This document shows, piece after piece, positions 48,404 to 56,842 of a DNA stretch of 64,000 nt; positions within the stretch are counted from its first letter, which is position 1; each line of letters opens with the position of its first letter. The DNA comes from CAYQEU01 sp964532005 (GTDB lineage: Bacteria > Patescibacteriota > Doudnabacteria > UBA920), in NCBI GenBank assembly GCA_964532005.1, contig CAZHER010000003.1, positions 1-64,000 on the forward strand, in the 5' to 3' direction. Both the position numbers and the translations under genes were made by a program. Under the pieces are notes generated by a model that had not been told where the DNA came from, did no database searches, and was given only the letters and a program-made list of their open reading frames with translations.

Positions 48404-48950
48404 AATTTTCTGCTGTTAATATATCTTCAACCTTTTGGTATAAATTCTCTAGGTCACCAATGTTGTTTATTTTATAATTGGCTTGCTGGCCAAGTCCGGC
48501 TATGCCTGTTTCGGTTGGTTCTGCTTGTTCTATTTTCAAGAAATCTTCGAAACTATTTTCCTGGTCATCAACTTTTTCTTTGCGCTGCTTAGATCGTTCA
48601 TAACGGATTTCGGGCGTAGCAGTAATATAAATAATTTTGCCGCCGAAGCGTTTTACTATGTCTAGCTCTTCCTGGAATCTTATTCCTTGTACAACCTGCA
48701 GGGGCTCTGTAGCTTGCGCAAGCCTTTTCGCTACGGCGTTTCCTACAGTGTGGGTTCCAAAAACTTTTCTTAGCGCCATTCCTAGGTCTATTTCATTACG
48801 GCGCGAAATTTCTAAACCCAAAACATTCAGTATTTCATCTAGTATATGGCTTTGTCGAATATGAAATGCGCCGTGCTTGGCTTGAAGATAATCTGCTATT
48901 GTATCCTTTCCGGAAAATTGTTCCCCGACAATACCAAGTAAGAGTTTCAT
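48396..48950 (-). CDS. P-loop nucleotide kinase-like protein
   Basis: A 184-residue protein with an N-terminal Walker A 'GEQFSGKDTIADYL' and a short NMP-kinase-like fold. 'VVQGIRFQEELDIV' resembles dNMP kinase/CoaE/AAA_18-type proteins, and 'ATPEIRYERSKQR' fits the lid region with arginines. Between tmk and dcd it probably phosphorylates a deoxynucleoside monophosphate, but dephospho-CoA kinase activity cannot be excluded. It is coupled to both neighbours (5-nt gap to dcd, 8-nt overlap with tmk). Confidence 0.75.
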   Translation of the reverse strand: MKLLLGIVGEQFSGKDTIADYLQAKHGAFHIRQSHILDEILNVLGLEISRRNEIDLGMALRKVFGTHTVGNAVAKRLAQATEPLQVVQGIRFQEELDIVKRFGGKIIYITATPEIRYERSKQRKEKVDDQENSFEDFLKIEQAEPTETGIAGLGQQANYKINNIGDLENLYQKVEDILTAENYG

Positions 48951-48955
48951 AAATC

Positions 48956-49546
48956 TTATTCAAAGTTAATCCACTCGTTGTTGTTCAGAAAGTTTTTGTA
49001 GTATTGGCTGGGTTGAGGTTTGTCCGCTCCATAGTATTTGCTGTTTAATCCATCTTTTCCGTAAGGCTTGTCTACCTCACTTGAAAGTTTTACAAAAGCA
49101 ACTTGAGCAATCGGCATTTTGTAATAAAGTTTAAGAGGAAGATTTGCCAGGTTGTGAAACTCCAAAGTGATTTTTAAAGTATTTCCTGGGTCTATATATC
49201 CTGCTGTTGCATGGACTACCAAGCCCATACGGGCTAAAGACGACTTTCCGTTTAATTGAGCCACCATGTTATGAGGTACAGAAACAGTTTCATACGTTAT
49301 GCCCAATGCAAATTCTCCCGGGTGCAGAACGAACTGTCTATCTTTGTTGATGGTAACTTTTTCCATCATTTCATCTATGTTTTCTTTTGGATCAATACAG
49401 ACATTTTGAGTAGATTTGAAGATCAAAAAGTCAGCCCCTAAATGCAAATCTATGCTGGCGGGCTGGATTGAATTTGGAAACAATGGCTCTACTTTTATCT
49501 CCCCTGTTTCTAGGGATTTTTTCATGTCTCGGTCGGAAAGGATCAT
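48956..49546 (-). CDS. dcd: dCTP deaminase
   Basis: A 196-residue trimeric deaminase-type protein with 'QPASIDLHLG', 'NGKSSLARMGLVVHATAGYIDPG' in two adjacent blocks (catalytic Ser/Arg and Glu region) and 'ITLEFHNLANLPLKLYYKMPIAQVAFV'-type C-terminal strand parts. It produces dUTP from dCTP, or dUMP directly if bifunctional; no separate dUTPase is seen here. It heads the dTMP operon. Confidence 0.92.
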   Translation of the reverse strand: MILSDRDMKKSLETGEIKVEPLFPNSIQPASIDLHLGADFLIFKSTQNVCIDPKENIDEMMEKVTINKDRQFVLHPGEFALGITYETVSVPHNMVAQLNGKSSLARMGLVVHATAGYIDPGNTLKITLEFHNLANLPLKLYYKMPIAQVAFVKLSSEVDKPYGKDGLNSKYYGADKPQPSQYYKNFLNNNEWINFE

Positions 49547-49694
49547 GCTTGATTTTTGTATATTATTTATTAAGATTTTACATTTCTGCTAGATTTAATT
49601 CTACTATCATTTTGCTGCTTTTACAAAATCGTCATAGTTTAGGCCGTATTGACTATTATTATTAAATATTGCGTAATATATTTTTAAAAAAACA

Positions 49695-49746
49695 GCTCGA
49701 CGTGGTCTTTCTTGGCATTGTGGTGCCGCAAAATTTTACGTCGAGC
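49695..49746 (-). terminator. Terminator of the gene at 49775
   Basis: A 9-bp stem GCTCGACGT/ACGTCGAGC encloses an inner GGCA/TGCC hairpin. On the minus strand it is followed by eight T residues. Confidence 0.8.
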
Positions 49747-49774
49747 GTCAGAGTGTTTAGGAGGGATTGAATTT

Positions 49775-50365
49775 TCATTTCACATCCCCCCTTTTTCGAA
49801 GTTGTTTGGAAATTTGGTGATCGAAGTCCTGTATGTACTTCTTCCGAAGTTCATATACGCGGCGGACTTCAGCTTTTTTGTGAAGCTGCTGAAGCCTTCT
49901 GCGAAGCTGTTCGGCTTCTTGTACATCGGGGTCAAGGCATAGCCTGAACATCTCCTGAATTTCACGCTGTTCCTGAGTGTAGCTTTGCAACGCATCCGAT
50001 ATAGCCAGGCTCGTAGCGCTTGTTTCTGCTTGCATCCCAGACTCACCTCTTTTAGTGAGCGCTGACTTGCCTTCTGATGCATAAGCCAGAATCAGGATCA
50101 GCGTATTTTCATCCGGCTCAATACCTTCCTCTTTGGAAACACGGAAGTGCTCCATCAGGTCAGTGCGAGCAATTTCCGTACCACGGGCATCGAGTGAGTC
50201 AAATCTCCGCCGCAATTCTGTTCCAGTCTCCTCATTGCCAACTCTTTCGAGTCGACGAGAGATGTTGTTATCCAGCTGGACTAGGTCCAGCTCTTTTAAA
50301 TTGTTTCCTAGATTTTCCAAAACCTTTTTAGTCCCCCTACCTATTTGTTCCTGCCAAAGCCCCAT
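49775..50365 (-). CDS. Helical protein of unknown function (cassette-type gene)
   Basis: A 196-residue soluble, highly charged protein that is almost all helical, with Glu/Arg/Gln-rich heptad-like stretches in the first 60 and last 80 residues; the middle 'DENTLILILAYASEGKSALT' is more hydrophobic. The family is unknown. Promoter TTGAAT/CATAAT with a 17-nt spacer (50380-50408) ends only 14 nt before the ATG, so the leader is short. A strong terminator follows. Its codons are less AT-rich than those of dcd or rplA, as in the other isolated genes. Confidence 0.6.
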   Translation of the reverse strand: MGLWQEQIGRGTKKVLENLGNNLKELDLVQLDNNISRRLERVGNEETGTELRRRFDSLDARGTEIARTDLMEHFRVSKEEGIEPDENTLILILAYASEGKSALTKRGESGMQAETSATSLAISDALQSYTQEQREIQEMFRLCLDPDVQEAEQLRRRLQQLHKKAEVRRVYELRKKYIQDFDHQISKQLRKRGDVK

Positions 50366-50379
50366 GCTTTTAGCTAAGT

Positions 50380-50408
50380 ATTATGCCTTATTAAAAAGAA
50401 AAATTCAA
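50380..50408 (-). promoter_or_regulatory. Promoter of the gene at 49775
   Basis: TTGAAT (50403-50408), a 17-nt spacer and CATAAT (50380-50385), 14 nt before the ATG. Confidence 0.6.
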
Positions 50409-50445
50409 TAGCGCGACTTGTATGCTGCTAATAATGCGTTAAAAT

Positions 50446-50468
50446 AAAACCCCCTCTTGGTGAGGGGG
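50446..50468 (-). terminator. Terminator of rplA
   Basis: CCCCCTC (50450-50456) pairs with GAGGGGG (50462-50468) around a 5-nt loop. On the minus strand it is followed by TTTTATTTT. It lies about 40 nt after the rplA stop. Confidence 0.9.
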
Positions 50469-50506
50469 CGAGAAACTTTGACAGTTTTAATAGAATTTAT
50501 TGCGGT

Positions 50507-51190
50507 TTACATTTTAACTTTTATGCCAGGTCCCATCGTAGCATTGATAGTAATACCAGCAATAAACTGCTTCTTTACAGCAGCAGGCTTGTTTTGCATA
50601 AGGGCATCGTAAAAAGCTTTTAAATTTTCAACGAGTTTTGCTGAATCAAAATCGGTTTTTCCTATGGTTAGATGAACATTTCCAGAATCATCATTTTTAA
50701 AGTTAACTTTACCACCAGCTATTTCCTTAATTGCCACTGCAATATTGTCGGATACAGTACCGGTTTTAGGATTAGGCATCAGACCTCTGGTTCCTAAGAC
50801 TTTTGCAATTTGAGCAAGTTTGGCCATCATTGCAGGTTCGGCTACAGCAACATCAAAATCGGTTTTTCCAGTCTCTTTAATTTCTTTAATCAGCTCTTCC
50901 CCGCCAACAATGCTGGCACCAGCAGATTTTGCATCGGCTTCTTTGCCTTCGGTAACGAAAGCCGCAATTTTTTTAGTTTTTCCAGTACCGTGGGGCAAGG
51001 TTACTGTACCCCGAATGGCTTGGTCAGTTTTCTTAGCTTCAATGTTAGTGCGAACATGTACCTCAACCGAGCCAGTGAATTTGGTTGTGGCAGTTTTTTT
51101 TGCCAGCTCTACAGCTTCGGTTATGGGGTAAATAGTTTCCTTATTTACCAACTCAAGGCCGGCTTTCAGGCGTTTAGATTGTTTTGACAT
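50507..51190 (-). CDS. rplA: 50S ribosomal protein L1
   Basis: A 227-residue protein. The ATG at 51190 was chosen because it has a GAAAGGA site and starts the normal L1 sequence ('SKRLKAGLELV'); an in-frame ATG at 51244 would add 18 unrelated residues. The two-domain L1 motif 'GTRGLMPNPKTGTVSDNI' and the 'GTVTLPHGTGK' segment are present. L1 binds 23S rRNA at the stalk and often represses its own operon. It is separated from rplK by an SPFH gene, an unusual order. Confidence 0.95.
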   Translation of the reverse strand: MSKQSKRLKAGLELVNKETIYPITEAVELAKKTATTKFTGSVEVHVRTNIEAKKTDQAIRGTVTLPHGTGKTKKIAAFVTEGKEADAKSAGASIVGGEELIKEIKETGKTDFDVAVAEPAMMAKLAQIAKVLGTRGLMPNPKTGTVSDNIAVAIKEIAGGKVNFKNDDSGNVHLTIGKTDFDSAKLVENLKAFYDALMQNKPAAVKKQFIAGITINATMGPGIKVKM

Positions 51191-51252
51191 AGTTGTCCTT
51201 TCGTGGTGCAAACCGTGCGGGTTAATTGGCCCGGCGCGTCCCACAAATTAAT

Positions 51253-52017
51253 TTACTTTTTCAAACCTTCGCTTTCAACGAAGTTCTTGATATCTTTAAT
51301 TGTGCTCATGAATTGAGCTGGGAAAATAATGGTAGAGTTTTTTTCTATGCTGATTTCGGCCATGGTCTGTAAATTACGAAGCTGTAATGCAATGGGGTGT
51401 GCCGCCATAACATCCGCAGTCTCGGCCAATTTTTGAGAAGATAAAAACTCTCCTTCAGCAGCAATAATTTTGGCTCGCTTCTCGCGTTCTGCCTCGGCTT
51501 GTTTTGCCATAGCGCGTTGCATGCCTTCTGGTAGCTCAATATCTTTAATTTCAACTACTGGAACAATGATTCCCCATTCTTCTGTATGCATATCTAGCAC
51601 TTTGGTAATTTCCCCGTTGATTTTTTCACGTTCGGACAGAATTTCATCCAGCTGGAATTTGCCAACAATGTTGCGAACAGAAGTTTGAGCAATCTGGTTA
51701 ATAGCGCTAATTACACTTTCAATTGCTACAATGCTTTTAACTGGGTCGACGATTTTAAAGTATGCGACAGCAGATACATCCACAGAAACATTGTCTTTAG
51801 TAATGATTTTTTGAGGAGGAACAGGTAATGTCACTGTGCGTAGATCCACTTTTTTAACCCATTCGATGTAAGGAATGACCCAGTTAAGACCTGGTTTTTG
51901 CAAGCGCACAATTCGTCCAAGGCGGAATACAACACCTTGTTGATATTGCTGTACAATTCTTAGCCCAGGAAGTACCACAAACAGGCCTAGTATGATGAGA
52001 AACAGTACAAATCCCAT
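51253..52017 (-). CDS. SPFH/Band 7 (stomatin-like) membrane protein
   Basis: A 254-residue protein with an N-terminal hairpin membrane segment (1-19, 'FVLFLIILGLFVVLPGL'), a Band 7 domain (about 20-170) with 'RLGRIVRLQKPGLNWVIPYI', 'TLPVPPQKIITKDNVSVDVSAVAYFKI' and 'AEREKRAKIIAAEGE', and a C-terminal coiled coil. Stomatin-like proteins form oligomeric membrane microdomains and often partner with NfeD proteases; no nfeD is present here. It lies between rplK and rplA within the ribosomal operon, 17 nt after the rplK stop. Confidence 0.92.
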   Translation of the reverse strand: MGFVLFLIILGLFVVLPGLRIVQQYQQGVVFRLGRIVRLQKPGLNWVIPYIEWVKKVDLRTVTLPVPPQKIITKDNVSVDVSAVAYFKIVDPVKSIVAIESVISAINQIAQTSVRNIVGKFQLDEILSEREKINGEITKVLDMHTEEWGIIVPVVEIKDIELPEGMQRAMAKQAEAEREKRAKIIAAEGEFLSSQKLAETADVMAAHPIALQLRNLQTMAEISIEKNSTIIFPAQFMSTIKDIKNFVESEGLKK

Positions 52018-52034
52018 AGTTGTTATATTAAGTA

Positions 52035-52460
52035 TTAGTCAACCACCTCGACACCCATAGATCGGGCGGTGCCTCGAATGATTTTTTCAGCACCTTCCAA
52101 TGAGGTAGCATTAAGATCGGGCATTTTTTGTTCCGCAATCTTACGGATTTCTTCTGCAGAAATTTTACCGACTTTGGTGGTTAAAGGGTTTGCAGAGCCT
52201 TTTGCTAAATTGATTGCTTTCATAATCAAGTTAGCAGCGGGAGGGGTCTTGAGCACAAAGGTAAAAGTACGATCTTCAAAAATCGTCATTTCTACCGGTA
52301 TGATCATGTCGCCCATCTGGGCAGTTTGGCTGTTAAATGCAGTTGTAAATTCTGCAATGTTTAAGCCGTGGGGTCCAAGTGCGGTCCCAACTGGAGGCGC
52401 CGGGGTTGCTTTTCCAGCAGGGAGCTGGAGTTTTACGATTGCTTTGACTTTTTTAGCCAT
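52035..52460 (-). CDS. rplK: 50S ribosomal protein L11
   Basis: A 141-residue protein of standard length. Landmarks are 'KLQLPAGKATPAPPVGTALGPHGLNIAEF', the interdomain Pro-rich region, and 'GTARSMGVEV' at the C-terminus. L11 binds the GTPase-associated centre of 23S rRNA. The 75-nt gap to nusG can form a branched hairpin leader (GTGG/CCAC outer, GGCC/GGCC inner), a possible control element. Confidence 0.96.
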   Translation of the reverse strand: MAKKVKAIVKLQLPAGKATPAPPVGTALGPHGLNIAEFTTAFNSQTAQMGDMIIPVEMTIFEDRTFTFVLKTPPAANLIMKAINLAKGSANPLTTKVGKISAEEIRKIAEQKMPDLNATSLEGAEKIIRGTARSMGVEVVD

Positions 52461-52535
52461 AGTTTTGTGTGGTAGGCCTTATTAGGGCCGGGGGCAGGAG
52501 TTACCTGTCAACCACTTCCTTTCTTAATTATTTAA

Positions 52536-53081
52536 TTAAACCTTTTTTACTTGTAAAAAATCCAATTCTACAGGTGTCTCGCGGCCAAAGATGGTAACCA
52601 TAACTTTAACCTTGCCTTTTGCTTCGTCTATTTCCCCTACCTTACCTTCATAATCTTTAAATGGACCATCGGTAATTCGCACTAGGTCGTTGATAAGGAA
52701 GTCAACTTTGAATTTTGGTTCTTCAACACCCATTCGCTTCTGCAAATACTTAATTTCCTCATCAGAAATTGGTGTTGGTATTGTTCCGGACCCTACGAAA
52801 CCTGTGACATTGGGGGTGTTACGCACCACATACCAAGAATCATCGGTCACTATCATTTCTACCAGCACATAACCGGGGAAGATTTTTTCTTCAACAGTAG
52901 TGCGTTTGCCATTATGAATTTTGATTTTCTTTTCTTTGGGTACAATGGCATCAAAAATTTTATCTTGCATGCCCATATTTTCAATACGTTGTTTTAGGTT
53001 CCAGGCCACACTGTCTTCATATCCGCTGTAGGTGTGCAGTACGTACCAATTTCGTTCACCAGTTACTTGTTGTTTGCTCAT
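52536..53081 (-). CDS. nusG: Transcription termination/antitermination factor NusG
   Basis: A 181-residue protein with an N-terminal NGN domain ('RNWYVLHTYSGYEDSVAWNLKQRI', 'FPGYVLVEM', 'VRNTPNVTGFVG') and a C-terminal KOW domain ('DLVRITDGPFKDYEGKV'). It binds RNA polymerase and links it to Rho or S10. It is 21 nt after secE in the usual secE-nusG-rplK order. Confidence 0.96.
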   Translation of the reverse strand: MSKQQVTGERNWYVLHTYSGYEDSVAWNLKQRIENMGMQDKIFDAIVPKEKKIKIHNGKRTTVEEKIFPGYVLVEMIVTDDSWYVVRNTPNVTGFVGSGTIPTPISDEEIKYLQKRMGVEEPKFKVDFLINDLVRITDGPFKDYEGKVGEIDEAKGKVKVMVTIFGRETPVELDFLQVKKV

Positions 53082-53102
53082 AGTATTCGAAAAGAAATTA
53101 AA

Positions 53103-53288
53103 TTATTTGTTCAAAATCGCTTCAAATCCCCGAAGAAGCCCGAAGTCAGCAGCGCCCAGTATTAAAGATACAACAAGGCTAAAAATTACCACACTTACTG
53201 TATATCTAATAGTATCTTTACGGCTAGGCCATACTACTTTGAACATTTCTGCTTTAACTTCGCGGAAGAAATTAAATATTTTAGACAT
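53103..53288 (-). CDS. secE: Preprotein translocase subunit SecE
   Basis: A 61-residue single-helix protein with 'FFREVKAEMFKVVWPSRKDTIRYT' (amphipathic and conserved Trp-Pro segment) followed by one membrane helix (about 32-55). It is the essential small partner of SecY. A TATAAT-like box about 25 nt upstream of ATG and a stable hairpin (53326-53347) further up mark the operon start. Confidence 0.93.
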   Translation of the reverse strand: MSKIFNFFREVKAEMFKVVWPSRKDTIRYTVSVVIFSLVVSLILGAADFGLLRGFEAILNK

Positions 53289-53419
53289 GATTTTCCTTTT
53301 AAATAAGCCAATTTTATTATATTTTTAAGGCTTTTTTAAAAAGCCTTTCCGGGCTTTTGTCATATTATATCACAATATAATTCAAAATGGCAAATATGCT
53401 AATCGGGGCTGTTTTGAAA

Positions 53420-53448
53420 TTGACTTTTGTTTTATTTGGGAGAATAAT
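53420..53448 (+). promoter_or_regulatory. Promoter of the lipoprotein gene at 53526
   Basis: TTGACT (53420-53425), a 17-nt spacer and AATAAT (53443-53448). The leader is about 70 nt and carries ACGAGGA before the ATG, so the in-frame ATGs upstream are not needed. Confidence 0.65.
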
Positions 53449-53525
53449 AAGTGCAAATCATTTCCGCCAATAAAAGCATGGGGCTTTTTGGTAAGGCAAT
53501 GAAGTCGAATCAAAACGAGGAAAAT

Positions 53526-54455
53526 ATGAAAAGAAAAATTTTTGCGATTTTTGTCGTGTTTGTGATTGCCATTTTGACTTCATGCAGTAAAACTGAAGAA
53601 GTGGCGAAAGCAAACACAAATACCAACGACTCGCCGGCAGTAAGGAAAAGCGAAGTTTCTGCCGAAGTCAATACCAATTCATCGCCAACAAACGAAATGG
53701 TTCCGATTGCTCCGAACAACAACGCCGATACTCAGCAGCAGACGAACCAGCAGGGTCGTCCACCAAAGACCAGCGTTCCTAAGCAACCTAAGACAATTTT
53801 TGAAATTATCCCTGTTCCTGAGCAACCCGCAATGAGGAAGATGGATATTGCAAGAATGTCGGATGTTGACGGACATAACGTAATTGTAGCCTTCGTTGTC
53901 AACGAAAGATACGACCGGCTCGGAGAAGTTGTGGAGTTTCACGACTACAACAATGATTCCATACCGGACGGCGTATTCTACACCAATGTCATTGATATTC
54001 AGAGCAACAAAATCTGGATCGCTGGTTGGTGGAAAGGAACCGAAGCTCTAAATTGGTTTAAGACCAAGGGCGTAGGGATTAAGCCGCCGGAAAATCTCAA
54101 CGAAACCCAGGTCGGTTATTACGACGTTGACACTTTTTTCAACTCAACTTCCGATTTGGAAATGGTTCGCTCCGATTTGGGAGATATGTTCCTATTTGGT
54201 TTATTCAATGCCGGATCGGACATAGTCGGTGGCGTATTGGCTATGGAGAAGGGTAAGCCTGAAGCTGACGCCGAGCAGCGAATTCAGAAAGGAGTGGATG
54301 CCTTAATGCGTTTTTTGGGCAAACGTGGCAAGTTCGCCGGTTATGGGGCAAAGGTGAAAACAGAACAAGAGCTTAGTTTGCCTAACAAAAAGTTGTTTCC
54401 TCGGGTTAATCCCAAAAACCCCAAAGACACAACAGCAAACAGACTCGAGAGCTAG
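53526..54455 (+). CDS. Large lipoprotein of unknown function (cassette-type gene)
   Basis: A 309-residue protein. The ATG at 53526 was chosen because a GAGGAAA site and a signal sequence with the lipobox 'LTSC' follow at once; the earlier in-frame start adds a non-signal segment. After a long Asn/Thr/Ser/Pro-rich linker (about 22-95) comes a globular domain with 'VIVAFVVNERYDRLGEVVEFHDYNNDSIPDG' in two blocks; the Asp-rich part looks like a calcium-binding or VCBS-like loop. No enzyme motif is seen. NxN-rich linkers of this kind are common in lipoproteins of some other phyla, such as Acidobacteria (from memory), which would fit transfer. Confidence 0.72.
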   Translation: MKRKIFAIFVVFVIAILTSCSKTEEVAKANTNTNDSPAVRKSEVSAEVNTNSSPTNEMVPIAPNNNADTQQQTNQQGRPPKTSVPKQPKTIFEIIPVPEQPAMRKMDIARMSDVDGHNVIVAFVVNERYDRLGEVVEFHDYNNDSIPDGVFYTNVIDIQSNKIWIAGWWKGTEALNWFKTKGVGIKPPENLNETQVGYYDVDTFFNSTSDLEMVRSDLGDMFLFGLFNAGSDIVGGVLAMEKGKPEADAEQRIQKGVDALMRFLGKRGKFAGYGAKVKTEQELSLPNKKLFPRVNPKNPKDTTANRLES

Positions 54456-54475
54456 TCCGAGAATTTTTCAAGACC

Positions 54476-54515
54476 AAAAACGCACCCCTAGAAGCTTTAC
54501 CAAGGGCGCGTTTTT
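54476..54515. terminator. Bidirectional terminator between the lipoprotein gene and gyrB
   Basis: AAAAACGC pairs with GCGTTTTT and CCCT with AGGG further in, separated by one mismatch. It lies between convergent genes. Confidence 0.8.
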
Positions 54516-54536
54516 GTTTATCAAAAATTATAATTA

Positions 54537-56639
54537 TTATACGTCTAAGTTCTTTACACTTCTTGCATGGGTAGTAATAAAACGTTTGCGGGGGGGAACC
54601 TCATCACCCATTAAAGTTTCAAAGATCTCATTGACTTTTTCAGCTTCCGCGATATCTACTCGAAGCATGCTTCGGCTTTCCGGGTCCATAGTAGTTTCCC
54701 ACAGCTGCCCAGGATTCATTTCTCCTAGACCCTTGTATCGCTGAATAGTATATTTGGTTCCGCCAACTGTTGCTGTTTTTGTATCATCCTCTCCCGCTTC
54801 TTCGGCTTCATCTGATTCTTGATCATCAGCGTCTCCGACAGCAGATTTTTTGTTTTTGATAACCTTAGAGCTAATTTTGCTGATCTTTTTGTCGTTGGCT
54901 TCTTTTAGTAGTTCCGCCAATACTTTATCTCGTTCCTCATCCGAAAAAGCGTATTTAAAGCTCTTGCCTACTTGGACCTTATACAAGGGCGGTTGAGCGA
55001 TGTATAAATGGCCGTTTTTTATAATGTCGCCAAAGTACCGATAAAACAAAGTTAAGAGAAGGGTACGAATGTGCGCTCCGTCTACATCGGCGTCAGTCAT
55101 TACAATTACGCGGTGATAGCGCAATTTTTCGATATCAAATAATTCCCCTACTCCGGTACCAAGAGCAATAACAATATTTTTTATTTCTTGGCTGGTAAGC
55201 ATCTTATCTAGTCTAGCGCGCTCTACATTTAGAATTTTCCCTTTTAAGGGGAGAATTGCCTGGAATCTACGATCTCGCCCCTGTTTTGCCGAGCCTCCAG
55301 CAGAATCACCCTCTACAATGTACAGTTCGCAGTTCTCAGGATTTGTTTCAGAACAGTCGGCAAGTTTCCCTGGCAGAGCCAGCCCTTCCAGTACCCCTTT
55401 GCGGATAACGCTATCACGCGCGGCGCGGGCGGCCATGCGGGCTTTTGCCGCTAAAATTCCCTTTTCAATAATTTTGCTTGCATCCTGAGGGTGTTCTTCA
55501 AGGAATATTTCAAGTTCTTTGGCGACAATAGCTTCAACCGCAGTTCTAACTTCCGGGTTTCCAAGCTTTGCTTTAGTTTGTCCTTCAAACTGAGGGTTTG
55601 GAAGTTTTACAGAAATTACTGCCGTAAGCCCTTCGCGCATGTCTTCGCCTGTAAGTTTTTCGTTCTCTTTTACAAAGTTATTTTTTACAGCATAACTATT
55701 GATTGAGCGGGTTAATGCCGTGCGAAAACCGGTAACATGCATTCCGCCTTCAGGGTTATATTCATTGTTGGCATAAGCCAGAACCAGCTCGTCAAAATCA
55801 TCAGTATACTGCATTGCTAATTCAACCATAATATCTCCGTCATGCATTTTGTTGATATAGACCGGGTTGTGCCGAGTTTTTTTGTTGCGGTTCAATTGTT
55901 TTATATATGAAAGGATTCCACCTTCAAAGTAATACTGGTATGTTAAACCGACCCTTTCATCGGAGATGCGGAAGTGAAGACCTCGAGTCAAATAAGCTTG
56001 ACTGCGCAAGTGTTCTAGAATTGTTTTGAACTTAAATTCTGTAGTTTCAAAAATTGTTTTGTCCGGATAAAAAGTAATTTGTGTCCCGGTTTGGTAAGGA
56101 TCTTTTGGGTCAATTTTTCCCACAACCTTGACTTGTCCCTGAGGTTTTCCTATTTTATATTTTTGTTCGTACAATTTACCATCGCGGCGGATTGTAGCAG
56201 TAAGATCGGTAGATAAGGCATTTACTACAGAAACACCTACACCATGAAGACCCCCAGAAACTTTGTAGCCAGATGCGTCGCCGCCAAATTTCCCCCCAGC
56301 GTGCAAAACTGTCAAAACTGTTTCTAAAGCAGATTTTTTGGTGGTTTTATGAACATCGACAGGTATCCCACGTCCATTGTCGAACACGCTTACACCGCCG
56401 TCTTTTTGGATGGTAACGTTAATTTCTGTGGCGTGTCCGGCCATTGCTTCGTCAACGCCGTTGTCTACGACTTCCCAAATTAAATGATGCAAACCGGTTT
56501 CCGAGGTGGAACCAATATACATACCGGGGCGTTTTCTGACAGGTTCTAAGCCTTCAAGTACAGTGATATTTTCTGAGGAGTAAGTTGATTTAGCTGGTTT
56601 TACTGCTTTTACTTCGTCTTTCTTAGATTTAGCGGCCAT
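54537..56639 (-). CDS. gyrB: DNA gyrase subunit B
   Basis: A 700-residue type IIA subunit. The GHKL ATPase shows 'EVVDNGVDEA', 'DNGRGIPVD' and 'GGLHGVGVSVVNALS'; the TOPRIM domain shows 'EGDSAGGSAKQGRDR' and 'DADVDGAHI'; the C-terminal 'RYKGLGEMNPGQLWETTMDP' is typical. The ending 'SVKNLDV' favours GyrB over ParE. Between TOPRIM and that tail is an acidic, low-complexity insert of about 30 residues ('DQESDEAEEAGEDD'), unusual in length and composition. It stands alone, without recF or gyrA nearby. Confidence 0.93.
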   Translation of the reverse strand: MAAKSKKDEVKAVKPAKSTYSSENITVLEGLEPVRKRPGMYIGSTSETGLHHLIWEVVDNGVDEAMAGHATEINVTIQKDGGVSVFDNGRGIPVDVHKTTKKSALETVLTVLHAGGKFGGDASGYKVSGGLHGVGVSVVNALSTDLTATIRRDGKLYEQKYKIGKPQGQVKVVGKIDPKDPYQTGTQITFYPDKTIFETTEFKFKTILEHLRSQAYLTRGLHFRISDERVGLTYQYYFEGGILSYIKQLNRNKKTRHNPVYINKMHDGDIMVELAMQYTDDFDELVLAYANNEYNPEGGMHVTGFRTALTRSINSYAVKNNFVKENEKLTGEDMREGLTAVISVKLPNPQFEGQTKAKLGNPEVRTAVEAIVAKELEIFLEEHPQDASKIIEKGILAAKARMAARAARDSVIRKGVLEGLALPGKLADCSETNPENCELYIVEGDSAGGSAKQGRDRRFQAILPLKGKILNVERARLDKMLTSQEIKNIVIALGTGVGELFDIEKLRYHRVIVMTDADVDGAHIRTLLLTLFYRYFGDIIKNGHLYIAQPPLYKVQVGKSFKYAFSDEERDKVLAELLKEANDKKISKISSKVIKNKKSAVGDADDQESDEAEEAGEDDTKTATVGGTKYTIQRYKGLGEMNPGQLWETTMDPESRSMLRVDIAEAEKVNEIFETLMGDEVPPRKRFITTHARSVKNLDV

Positions 56640-56719
56640 AAATTATTATTGAATTTAGGAGTTTAATATACTTTAATTTTAGCAAATTTTACTTAATTTT
56701 TCCACTGTTGATAACAAGA

Positions 56720-56745
56720 AAATCCCTCTTAAATAAAAGGGATTT
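56720..56745 (-). terminator. Terminator of the PheRS operon
   Basis: AAATCCCT pairs with AGGGATTT. On the minus strand it is followed by a T-rich run. It lies about 100 nt after the PheRS stop. Confidence 0.7.
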
Positions 56746-56842
56746 CAGAACTAATAATTGTTCAATTCAGTTATTTTTTCTACCAGATTATTCATGGTGT
56801 TTATATAACCGTCAGCTTCGGTAAATTCGTGTCCAGCGAATA

